Source: Prorocentrum cordatum | Taxonomy: Eukaryota > Sar > Dinophyceae > Prorocentrales > Prorocentraceae | Assembly: GCA_963575745.1 (NCBI GenBank) | Contig: CAUYUJ010001370.1 | Location: forward strand, 404,001 to 425,000 | Direction: 5' to 3' | DNA: 21,000 nucleotides | Shown here: positions 7,839 through 15,529 of the stretch, piece by piece | Position numbering within the stretch: the stretch's first letter is position 1 | Layout of the letters: each line of letters opens with the position of its first letter | The notes under the pieces: model-generated | What the model was told of the DNA's origin: nothing | Database searches by the model: none | What the model saw: the letters and a program-made list of their open reading frames with translations, nothing else | Translations under genes and position numbers: made by a program

Positions 7839-8195
7839 CGGGGGTGGCCAGAACCCCCCCACCCTGACACGTCGATAAGTGAATTGTCCGCTTTCGGTTT
7901 TCGAGAGGGCGCCGCGGCCGTCATTTTCCAGGCTTGCGCCCATCAGGTTTGGGCCCGAGGTCGTCTCTTTTAAACCACGCTTCACTCAAGGGGGTTCTGT
8001 CCATCCCCGAAGGCTGGCTGCTTCGGGAGGCCACGGCCTCATCCACTCGGCCTCGGCTGCGGGGCTGCTCTCTTCCTCTTTGGGCCGCACCCTCACGGCC
8101 CCGGGGTCCCGGCACGGGCCTCCAAGTGTGAAGTCGGGCATGTCCCTCTACAGGAGGAAGATTCCCAAATAGTCAAACATAGTCTGGGGACGATC
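7839..8195 (+). repeat. Dispersed repeat R1, copy 2 (uninterrupted)
   Basis: All three parts of R1 lie together here: 7839-8057, about 8057-8121 and 8129-8195. This copy lacks the 165-bp and 350-bp extra segments of copy 1 and does not have R2 upstream. The sequence AATAGTCAAACATAGT (8168-8183) is exactly the reverse complement of 5702-5717, just beyond copy 1. Confidence 0.9.
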
Positions 8196-8322
8196 ATGCC
8201 AATTTTTATCCGTAAGCGCTTCGCCCCATGCCGCCGGCCTCCTGTCTCGGACAATGGGAGATGCAAAAGCTAAATCATGAGGTCTGGGCGCCGCCGTGAA
8301 GCAGTGTCGGGACCTGTTTGTC

Positions 8323-8940
8323 CCTGACCCTACGGATTTGCATCATGGGTGCCACTGGATTTCAGAAATGTGGCAAATCCCCGGTGTTTTTGGACCCTGA
8401 CCCTACAGATCTGCGTGAGGGGTGCCGCCGAATTTCAGAAATGTGGTAAATCCCTTGTGTTTTTGGGCCCTGACCCTGCCGATCTGCGTGAGGGGTGCCG
8501 CCGAATGTCAGAAATGTGGCAAATCCCTTGTGTTTTTGAACCCTGACCCTGCCGATCTGCATGATGGGTGCCACCGAGTTTCAAACATGTGGCAAATCCC
8601 CGGTGTTTTTGGACCCTGACCCTGCCGATCTGCGTGAGGAGTGCCACCGAATTTCAGAAATGTGGCAAATCCCTTGTGTTTTTGGATCCTGACCCTAAGG
8701 ATCTACGTGAGGGGTGCCACCGAATTTCAGAAATGTTGCAAATCCCCATGTGTTTTGGAACCCTGACCCCGCCGATTTGCTTGAGGGGTGCTAGCAAATT
8801 TCAGAAATGTGGCAAATCCCTTGTGTTTTTTGGACCCTGACCCTGCCGATCTGCGTGAGGGGTGCCACTGAATTCAGAAATGTGGCAAATCCCGTGTGTT
8901 TTTTGACCCTGACCCCGCCGATCTGCGTGATGGGTGTAAA
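8323..8940. repeat. 73-bp tandem satellite, about 8.4 copies
   Basis: Units start near 8323, 8396, 8469, 8542, 8615, 8688, 8760 and 8833, with a partial last unit from about 8906. Each has CCCTGACCCTGCCGATCTGC, a GAGGGGTGCC word, an AATTTCAGAAATGTGGCAAA block and a GTGTTTTTGG end. Since 73 is not a multiple of three, the frame rotates from unit to unit, so the open frames through it are not coding. The units abut without spacers. Confidence 0.96.
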
Positions 8941-9006
8941 TTTTGACCCACCTCAGTAATTCAGACAACACGCTCAGGGCGTGGCCTCCCCCCCTCGCGC
9001 GGTCCA
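8941..9006. other. Spacer after the 73-bp satellite
   Basis: Ordinary sequence between the satellite and a short duplication. Nothing recognised. Confidence 0.4.
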
Positions 9007-9062
9007 TCAGCAAGGAACAGTAAGCAGCAAGAAGTCAACAAGGAACAGCAAGCAGCAAGAAG
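9007..9062. repeat. 28-bp tandem duplication
   Basis: Two units (9007-9034 and 9035-9062) with the core AGGAACAG, AAGCAGCAAGAAG and only two differences. A/G-rich words continue to about 9115. Confidence 0.9.
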
Positions 9063-9521
9063 CAGGACTGTAACAGTGGAAGCTGGAAGCTGCAACTGGT
9101 ACAGGAAACTGCAAAGCTTCGGCCAACAGCCTGGTGGCCCCACAAGGGGGCCGGCGGATTTGAAAAATTGAGCTTCTGTTAACAGTATTTAACAACTATG
9201 CTTGATTATCAGTGTTTTTTTTTATTTTTTGTTTCCAGAGTTCTTCTGGGCATTATTTTTGATTTTTGTTTTGGACATGCCCGACCTAACCCAAGGGCCC
9301 GACGAGGAGGAACTTGTTTCTCAACGCGCCGGGACCTGAGAGGGCTCTCTGGCTCTCGTGCGAGGCTGCTCTCCCCCGAACCCCGCGCGCCGCCCGAAAA
9401 AAGCCTGGCCGCACATAAATCACGGGGAGAGCCCCGTGATGCACCCCACGGGGGCTCTTCGGACGCAACCCCCTATCGTACATCCCAGGGTTCAGGGGAA
9501 CGAGCAAAGACATAAACATAC
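9063..9521. other. Spacer with T-rich block and small hairpins
   Basis: A T-rich stretch (about 9217-9267) is followed by GACATGCCCGACCTAA (9269-9284), a reverse-orientation R1-tail word also present in variant form at 6905-6920. At 9421-9458 CACGGGG, AGAG, CCCCGTG and a later CACGGGGGCTCT can form two mutually exclusive stem-loops. No gene recognised. Confidence 0.4.
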
Positions 9522-9663
9522 AAACTCGGAGGTCCGCGCGGATCTCTCGGATCCGCGCTAGGGCCCCCCTGGCGGCGCCTCCGGCGCCGACCCTGGCGCG
9601 ATCCGCGCGCCAGGGAGCGGTTTCCAGCGCGGATCCGAGAAGTCCGCGCGGACCTCCGAGTTT
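9522..9663. mobile_element. Foldback element F2a
   Basis: Arms of 38 bp (9522-9559 and 9626-9663) are reverse complements with two mismatches and contain GGTCCGCGCGGA and CTCGGATCCGCGCT. A 66-bp GC-rich loop lies between them. Weaker complementarity continues outwards through CATAAA-type words and AGGGGAACGA (about 9495) against TCGTTCCCCT (about 9681-9690). The loop resembles that of the element at 10211-10329 read on the opposite strand. There is no coding capacity, so it is a non-autonomous foldback or MITE-like sequence. Confidence 0.7.
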
Positions 9664-9898
9664 TTATCTTTATGCCACTCTTCGTTCCCCTCATCGTATA
9701 TCCCATTGGCCCCAACATGTCTGGCCCACTCGAAACCCCCCCCCGAAGCCGAGGCGAGGCATGAGCCGAGGGGGGCCGGGGCGTGCGGGGAGGGGAGGCA
9801 GGGAGACTGGGCACCGGAGGCAGAGCGGCGAGGCGGGGAGGGCCGCGGGGGGTACCAGTCGACCCCTGCGGTCGGACCTGGGGCAGCAGGTGACCGTG
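9664..9898. other. GC-rich spacer between F2a and R2
   Basis: G-rich plus strand from about 9735 to 9880 with GGGGAGGG-type words. No domain or RNA gene is recognised in any frame. Confidence 0.4.
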
Positions 9899-10105
9899 TT
9901 CTCATTTCATTGTTTTGCCGATCGGCGCGGGCGCCCCCCCTCACCCCCCTCCCGTGGAGTAGATCTTGGCTGTGTTCTGGCGCCTGTTTCGAGCGTGTGG
10001 AGTCTCCCCCAGAGGCGGCACTCTTGCGAACAGTCGCACTGAGCAGAGGTCTGGTGCCAGACCCCCCCTCTCCCCCCTCTTGCCGCCCAATGTCGAAACG
10101 CCGAG
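9899..10105 (+). repeat. Dispersed repeat R2, copy 2
   Basis: The same ordered blocks as 4592-4806: TTGTTTTGCCGATCGGCGCG, GGAGTAGATCT, CTGTTTCGAGCG, TCTCCCCCAGAGGCGGCACT, GCACTGAGCAGAGGTCTGG and AATGTCGAAACGCCGA. Here it is flanked by two F2 foldbacks instead of R1. Confidence 0.85.
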
Positions 10106-10210
10106 TAAAAAATGACGCTCACAAGAACACCCTTCAAGAGCATGAGACCCTCCGCCGTCTCGAACTGAAGTAGAGGAAGAAAAACCGCCATAAACCGAAT
10201 CTCTTCGCGC

Positions 10211-10329
10211 TCCGCGCGGATTTCTTGGATCCGCGTTGGACTTCCCTCCCTGGCGCGCGGAGCGCGCCGGGGGCGGCGCTGGAGGCGCCACTGGGGGGTC
10301 CCAGCGCGGATCCAAGAAATCCGCGCGGA
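10211..10329. mobile_element. Foldback element F2b
   Basis: Arms of 29 bp (10211-10239 and 10301-10329) pair with a single mismatch. They contain TCCGCGCGGATTTCTTGGAT and CCGCGCTGG/CCGCGTTGG. The 61-bp loop, read on the minus strand, aligns with the F2a loop (shared words GGCGCCTCC, GCGCCG and TCCGCGCGCCAGGGAG). The two elements therefore carry their loops in opposite orientation about 0.7 kb apart. CATAAAC lies just outside the left arm, as it does in F2a. Confidence 0.72.
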
Positions 10330-10334
10330 TCGCC

Positions 10335-10480
10335 AAGCCCATCCTTCAGCCCATCCTTGACCACTTTCCCTTCAGCCCATCCTTGGCCACTTTCGCTGGC
10401 CGCGCCCCGCCCACAGAGTGTCGACATGGCCTTCCAGGGCCTTTGCATCCTTGTCGTGCTCCCTTGTTGTGCGGGTTGAC
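10335..10480. other. Spacer with short CCATCCTT repeats
   Basis: AGCCCATCCTT occurs three times between about 10336 and 10384. Beyond this I see no gene or element. Confidence 0.4.
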
Positions 10481-10541
10481 TGTATGGGGAAGGGGGGGAG
10501 GTTTCTTAGGAGCGCCCCTGCTTCTCAGAAAGGCGCCGGCC
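10481..10541. mobile_element. One-armed relative of foldback F1
   Basis: TGTATGGGGAAGGGGGGGAG, then TTTCTTAGGAGCGCCCCTGC, TTCTCAGAA and GGCGCCGGCCT follow the left arm of F1 (5331-5400) closely. After a short AT-containing middle (TAATCTGCAGATGCAG) only GGGCCGGC of the opposite arm is present. This looks like an F1 copy that lost most of its second arm. Confidence 0.6.
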
Positions 10542-10599
10542 TAATCTGCAGATGCAGGGCCGGCTGGCATCCTCGTAGGGAGCATATGTTGCTAAGAGT

Positions 10600-10673
10600 C
10601 CTTCCCCTCCTCCCCCTCCTCCTTCTTCTCCTTCTCATCATTCCCTCGTCCTCCTCCTCCTCCTCCTCCTCCT
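10600..10673. repeat. CTC/TCC triplet microsatellite (impure)
   Basis: A pyrimidine tract of about 74 bp, mainly CTCCTC words with TTC variants and one CATCATT interruption. A GTC-rich patch follows at about 10758-10793. Confidence 0.88.
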
Positions 10674-11105
10674 GGATAAGAATGCGCGCCACATGGCACG
10701 GCACTGCGAGCGCCCGTCGGAGGCCGCGCCGCAGGCCGCCAATTAGCTCTCGGAGGTGGCGTCGTCTTCGTCGCTCGTCGGCGTCGTCGTCAGTGACTTC
10801 TCCGGGCTGTGCTGACACCAGGAGAATCCAGGATAATCTTTTCGACGGCAACTCACGTTGGTGTCGTTTCTGCATGGTCTTTGGGGCCTTCCCTCGCGAA
10901 GCGTGGAGAGTCGAGCCAGAACTGGCCGAGTCGAACCGAGGTCTGAGTTCCTCCTTCTCTGCATGCCTGTTTTGTATAGAAGCGGGTTCCTCGCCAATCT
11001 TCCGCCGCCGCCGCCGCCCCTTCCCCTCCTTCCCTTCCCCCTCCTCCGCTTCCTGCCCTCTCTGACTTGTCCCCCTCAGGTGGACCGGAGGAGGGGGACG
11101 GACAA
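10674..11105. other. GC-rich segment, no gene recognised
   Basis: Open frames on both strands reach across this region (for example plus 10418-11065 and minus 10525-11220), but they overlap antiparallel and are Arg/Ser/Pro-rich without a recognisable domain. CCGCCG and CCTCC words occur at about 11003-11050. Confidence 0.35.
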
Positions 11106-11205
11106 AATCACGACGAAGTTTTTTCGCCATTCTCGTCCCCTGGAGGCCCGTACCAGGCGTCGTGAGAATCCAGTCCCAGGGACTGGGTCCAGACCTACGG
11201 GGGGT
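11106..11205. repeat. Dispersed unit R3, distant fourth copy
   Basis: AAAATCACGACGAAG, TTTTTTCGCCATTCTCG, a CAGGCGTCG word and CAGTCCCAGGGACTGGGTCC, then AGACC, follow the order of R3 copies at 2899-3378. This places the family on both sides of the satellites, about 8 kb apart. Confidence 0.55.
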
Positions 11206-11267
11206 CGATGTTCTGAACAAATCATCCTGGCGCAGTTTTGAGTACCGAGTTGTGCGTACCGCTCTCG

Positions 11268-12143
11268 GTGGAACCCCCTATGGGGCCACGATCCTCGTGA
11301 GGGGTATGCCGAAGTGGGCGCGGGGACGCATGCAAACCCTGCCGCTGGGGCCTTCGGTGGAGCTCCTCATGGGGCCACGATCCTCGTGAGGGGTGTGGAG
11401 AAATCAGCGGGGGGACATATGCAAACACTGTCGCTGAAGCCTTCGGTGTAGCACCCTATGAGCCTATGGGGCCACGATCCTCGGGAGGGGTGTGCCGACA
11501 TGCGCGGGGGGACGCATGCAAACCCTGCCGCTGAGGCCTTCGGTGGAGCTCCCTGCGGGGCCATGTTCCTCTTGAGGGGTGTGCAGAAATCAGCGGGGGG
11601 ACGTATGCAAACCCTGCCGCTGAGGCCTTCGGTGGAGCCCCCTATGGGGTCGCGATCCTCGTGAGGGGTGTGGAGAAATCAGCGGGGGAGCGCATGCAAA
11701 CCCTGCCGCTGGGGCCTTCCGCTGGAACCCCCTCTATGGGACCACGATCCTCGGGAGGGGTCGAACTGGGCGGGGGGACGCATGCAAACCCTGCCGCTGA
11801 GGCCTTTGGTGGAGCTCCCTGCGGGGCCACGTTCCTCGTGAGGGGTGTGCCGAAATGGGCGGGGGGACGCCTGCAAACCCTGCCGCAGGGGCCTTTGGTG
11901 GAGCTCTTCTATGGGGCCGCGATCCTCGTGAGGCGGGGGGACGCATGCAAACCCTGCCGCTGGGGCATTCGGTGGAGCACCCTCTGGGGCCACGATCCTC
12001 GTGAGGGGTGTGCCGAAATGGGCGGGGGGACGCATGCAAACCCTGCCGCTGAGGCCTTCGGTGGAGCTCCCTATGGGGCCTCGTGAGGGGTGTGCCGCTA
12101 TCGGGGGGGGGGACGCATGCAAACCCTGCCGCTGGGGCCTTCG
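11268..12143. repeat. ~88-bp tandem satellite, ten copies
   Basis: Ten abutting units averaging about 88 bp (the first is 89 bp; some are shortened, for example around 11908-11970 and 12061-12143). Each unit runs GTGGAGCTCC, TATGGGGCCACGATCCTCG, TGAGGGGTGTG, a G-run, then the best conserved block GCATGCAAACCCTGCCGCTG and GGCCTTCG. Two sub-types are visible, with AAATCAGCGG or AAATGGGCGG in the middle. The reading frame is not kept between units. Confidence 0.96.
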
Positions 12144-12464
12144 GTGGAGCTCCGGACTTACGCAGGACGAGCGATTTTCCTCTTGAGGTGAAAATGGCGA
12201 TGAGGAGTGCGCGAGACAACATCGGCGCCGCCGAACGGACGGCGTCTGGACGAGCTGCGTGCAGCAACCGGGAGGAGAGATACGTATCCATGTTGAGGGG
12301 GACCCGCGCTCGCGGAAAGTTGATGGGGCAGGGCCCACCATGGGAAGTTGATGACCGAACCCCCCTTTCCCTCGTAGAATTAACAAAGGCGGGATCGGGG
12401 TCCGCTGATCCGATTTCGTCCGTTTCCCCGTTTTAATTGAAGTATATGTTTTTTTTTGAACGGG
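12144..12464. other. Spacer after the 88-bp satellite
   Basis: It begins as a truncated eleventh unit (GTGGAGCTCC, 12144-12153) and then becomes unrelated sequence. No gene recognised. A T-run lies at about 12450-12458. Confidence 0.4.
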
Positions 12465-12605
12465 GTCGAACTCGGATCCGCCGTAAAAAAGAAGACTGGG
12501 CGCGGATCCAGGAAATCCGAAATCGGATCCGCGCGGACGGAAATCGGATCCACCGAAACAGAAACCAACACCAACATTGGATCCGCGCGAACTTCGTTGG
12601 ATCCC
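12465..12605. repeat. Rearranged F2 foldback relic
   Basis: GCGCGGATCCAGGAAATCCG (12500-12519) matches the right arm of F2b with one difference. ATCGGATCCGCGCGGACGG follows, and further GGATCC words occur at about 12475, 12547, 12579 and 12599. The sequence has F2 arm words but no clean two-arm layout. Confidence 0.5.
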
Positions 12606-12678
12606 ACGGCGGTTCTTTCAAGCGCGTCTGCTCAAGACTTCACACCGTCGTTCCAGGCCCGACAGGAACAAACTTGGG

Positions 12679-12718
12679 ACGTATGGGGCCACGATCCTCG
12701 TGAGGGGTGTGCCGACAT
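12679..12718. repeat. Stray partial unit of the 88-bp satellite
   Basis: GTATGGGGCCACGATCCTCG then TGAGGGGTGTGCCGACATG is the first half of a satellite unit, sitting about 535 bp beyond the end of the array and next to the F2 relic. Confidence 0.85.
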
Positions 12719-13509
12719 GGTGGACATGCGGCGATCAGAAGCAGGAGTGGGAGGCGAGAAGAGGGGGAGGAGGGAGGGGGCAGCGTGAAGGAACGCGGGG
12801 CGGTATCTTCAAAACGAGGACCCAACACCACAGGATGGTTAGGATATATGTCGGTTCCACCCCATCCACCCCGTTCCCTTTCCGACCCTCCCCGTGGTTG
12901 CTATTCATCTTGCGGCCAGAGTGAATAATTGTTTGTTCCAATGATGTATCCTCCATTAGCGCGATGCAGCCAGATGCGCAAGGTGGGTGAATACGCCGGC
13001 GCCAATACTGTGTCAACCCACGTGCAAACAACGACGATGCTCTCTGTTTTGCAATGCCGACGAGGCAGTGCACTGGCCATGATGGGGACAGGTTATGCAA
13101 ATTGTTTTTTGCAGGGTGGCACTCTTCTCCTCATTGGTCAAGAGAATGTTCCCGGTCAAAGACATGATTTAACTGCCCTGCGGCGTGGGATATCATCCCA
13201 ACCGTCTTTCGGGAAGAACTGGTCGGTTCGCGGGTTGGTTGGCTGGTTGGTTCGCCATATTCGAGCTGCAGTTTTCTTGAACACATATACACACACACCG
13301 CGTTATGTGTCCCCCAACCCGCCCACCCACCCCAGATAACATAACGCCCGCCGCCCCACCCACCCCCGTTGCAGCAGCGCCTGTTGCTCAGCAGCGCACA
13401 GGTCTGCTGTTCGTAGTGCGCGCGCAACCACGGCGCAATGACCACCCCGTGACCCCGCATCGACCAGTTTATTAGGAACGATTTGCGGCTGGTGCCACCG
13501 ACCCTTGAC
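12719..13509. other. Spacer upstream of the retrotransposon
   Basis: Mostly ordinary sequence with a GGTT-rich patch (about 13228-13253), a short CA-repeat (about 13285-13300) and a 9-bp inverted repeat GCGTTATGT/ACATAACGC (about 13302-13346). No gene or RNA recognised. It could contain the retroelement's 5' untranslated region, but I see no boundary. Confidence 0.35.
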
Positions 13510-13588
13510 GGAAGGAGGAGGGGGGATGGGGAGGAGAAAAAGGAAGAGGAGGAGGAGGAGGAGGAGGAGGAGGAGGAAGGGAGGAGGA
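13510..13588. repeat. GGA/GAG triplet microsatellite
   Basis: A purine tract of about 79 bp, mostly GAG triplets with G-run and A-run interruptions, ending about 55 bp upstream of the retroelement's zinc-finger codons. Confidence 0.92.
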
Positions 13589-13643
13589 CACGCTCGTTTT
13601 GTACAGTGGGCAAGGATGGCACCAACAGCTTTCTCGCGGCGGC

Positions 13644-13835
13644 ATGGTGTGTGGTGTTTGTGGCTGTCGCAAGAACCCTAGCCACTACAATTGGTGTGGT
13701 CATTGTGGTGGAACGCTCGGGCACGTGCAGCCTGGCAATGTCTCCAGGGGCCAGGGGGTGTGGTCAGACGATGGTGGTAAACCCAAGGGTCGCGCAAAGG
13801 GTGGTACAGAGGGACACCGCAGGGGCGAAGGCTGA
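13644..13835 (+). pseudogene. Retroelement N-terminal cysteine zinc finger (frame 3)
   Basis: The translation has a C-x2-C-x11-C-x2-C finger with a spacer of GCRKNPSHYNW, an Asn and an aromatic residue as in RanBP2-type or zinc-ribbon fingers. A Gly/Arg/Lys-rich tail follows and a stop lies at 13833-13835. Continuation switches to frame 1. In the family such fingers at the start of the polyprotein are presumed to bind nucleic acid; here this is inference. The true start codon cannot be chosen, because upstream sequence is a GAG triplet tract and the open frame simply extends into it. Confidence 0.6.
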
Positions 13836-13920
13836 GGGACCGGCTCTTCTCGGGAACGTGATTCTGGCGGGCCCCCCGAAGTGGGGGTTGCAGATGCCCT
13901 CCATCAACTAACCCATCGAG

Positions 13921-14367
13921 GGTACATGTTCGAAGTTTGATCGATGTTTTGATGACATTGGGCACCTACGTAAAAAACTCGAGAACGTTCGGCAAACCAG
14001 AGACAGCCAGCTCCCCGCCAGCGCCCTTGTTAGGATAACAGAGAATTAAGTTACAAAGGAGCTCTGCCAACTCGAGCGGTGTGAGACTAGGATTTCCAAG
14101 TTGGGCGAACAGATCGCGGAGCTCCAAACCGCGTTGCCTCAAGAGCAAGAGTACCGTACCAAGCTTGCACAGGAGTTGGCTGAGGCAAAGAAGCTGGCAG
14201 AGCAGCCCAAGGCTCCACCTGCTCCTTCTGCGTTCGCGACCGAGCTGTCCACGTGGGACAAGGAACATGGCAACCTGGCGGAGAGCGGCGGCAATATCGA
14301 CGAATCAACGAAGAAGTTGGGGGAAGAACTCAGCGAGAAACTGCGGGATGCCGAGGCGGATCGGTGA
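13921..14367 (+). pseudogene. Retroelement coiled-coil segment (frame 1)
   Basis: Frame 1 reads a charged, heptad-like segment (IGHLRKKLENVRQTRDS) up to a TAA at 14047-14049. It resumes in the same frame with ELCQLERCETRISKLGEQIA and continues as a Glu/Gln/Leu/Ala-rich coil to about 14210, then a Pro/Ala-rich hinge and another acidic stretch. The stop is TGA at 14365-14367. Coiled coils between the finger and endonuclease would suit self-association of the protein (inference). One nonsense change splits an otherwise continuous frame. Confidence 0.65.
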
Positions 14368-14423
14368 CCTCCTGCGCCACTTGCTGCAACGGCAGGACGT
14401 CCTGGAGGGGGAGGTGACGGTGA

Positions 14424-14612
14424 TGTGGATTTGACTTTGATGAGAATGCCTTCGACGCGCTGCTGGAAGAGGATGAGCCCACCGAGTCCCTGGCCGAGGA
14501 TAAGAAGCGCGAGCTGGCCCAGAAGCTGGTGGCCGCGGCGGAGCGAGCTCGTCGCAACTCCCCCAGCCCTGGTCGAGAGGCTTCGGCGGCTTCTGGGCAT
14601 GTGCGGGTTTAG
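14424..14612 (+). pseudogene. Retroelement acidic/charged linker (frame 3)
   Basis: Frame 3 reads FDENAFDALLEEDEPTESLA, then a Lys/Arg/Ala/Glu helix-like stretch and a Ser/Pro/Arg-rich end, with TAG at 14610-14612. An upstream TGA at 14421 shows that a frameshift separates it from the coiled coil. This matches the low-complexity linker usual between coil and endonuclease in such elements. No enzymatic role is implied. Confidence 0.55.
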
Positions 14613-14779
14613 CATTCTGGCGGAGGCTGGAGTTACCAGGGGGAGGCTTACTTCCACACGATCATGGACAGGTGCGCCCACTGCCCCCCTCGGAGTGGGA
14701 CCAGGGCCCTGCGCCCCCTAGTCCTCCGATGCGAGGGGCAGCAGAGGCCGCCAACAGTTTCGTCGACGGCTTTGAGGAG

Positions 14780-15513
14780 TATACGGGCTCGGGGGAGTGT
14801 TTTGTTGTTGTTGAGGGTTTCAAGGGTGTGTACATGCTGATTCTCGGAGATGTTGTTATGTTGCAGGAAACGAGGTTGCGTGGCAACTCTTACATTGCAG
14901 CGATAGAGGGCATCCAGGTGTCGGGGTGGTAGCCGTTCTCTACCCCCGCATGTGATGGTTAAGGGGGGGGGGGGGGGGGCGGTAGAGGGGTCGCTCTTCT
15001 TGTCGAATGGCATGCACCGTCGTTGGCCATGGGCGAGGTGGAACTTGTCCCAGGTCACGTAGCGCGAGCTTTCATTCAGGTATGCGAGTTGGGAGTTGTG
15101 GCAGTCTATGCTGCGTGCTTCTATAATGGGGAGGGTGTCTCGGCGAGGGACCTGTCTCTTTGGTCGGCCATGTGGGAAGACCGGGTTTGCCATTCTTATC
15201 CGGTGGTCACTGGGGGTTGGCATCAACGCGCGCCATGATGACGTGCTCGCCTCAGTATCATGGGGGCACCTCCGAGGCAGAGTTCGGTCGAGCCCAGGGC
15301 GCGAGCGCAGCAGTGGGTGGCCAGACAAATCTCATCGATTTCTTCGTTATCAGCAGTGTCTCCGACAATGTAATCAAGGGCCATGTCAGAACTGATTGCA
15401 ACAATCCTTGTTGCGTTCAGTCTTCCGTGTCTATGGATTTGCGTTTAGATGCGGATCAGGTTTTGGTGCGAGCCCAGGTGCCTTGCCATCGCCTCCCATC
15501 TGGCGGCAACTAG
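14780..15513 (+). pseudogene. Retroelement AP-type endonuclease domain (frames 2, then 1)
   Basis: In frame 2, DVVMLQETRLRG (about 14850-14885) matches the endonuclease/exonuclease/phosphatase motif whose Glu binds the metal. After a shift around a G17 run (14963-14979), frame 2 resumes with a Gly-Val start and LVPGHVARAF, VVAVYAACFYNGEG and YPVVTGG. That last motif normally leads into Asp-x-Asn, but here the frame gives WHQRAP and a stop at 15236-15238. Frame 1 then supplies the C-terminal part (NLIDFFVISSVSDNV and following), ending at 15513. The final catalytic His region is not recognisable. Such domains nick target DNA to prime reverse transcription; this copy should be inactive. Confidence 0.72.
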
Positions 15514-15529
15514 GGGCCCCAGCTGAGCC

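Noticed and set aside
8323-8940. CRISPR-like array (73-bp and 88-bp units)
   Set aside because: Units abut with no unique spacers, conserved cores lie within whole repeated units, the units are too long, and the genomic context is eukaryotic with no cas-like genes.
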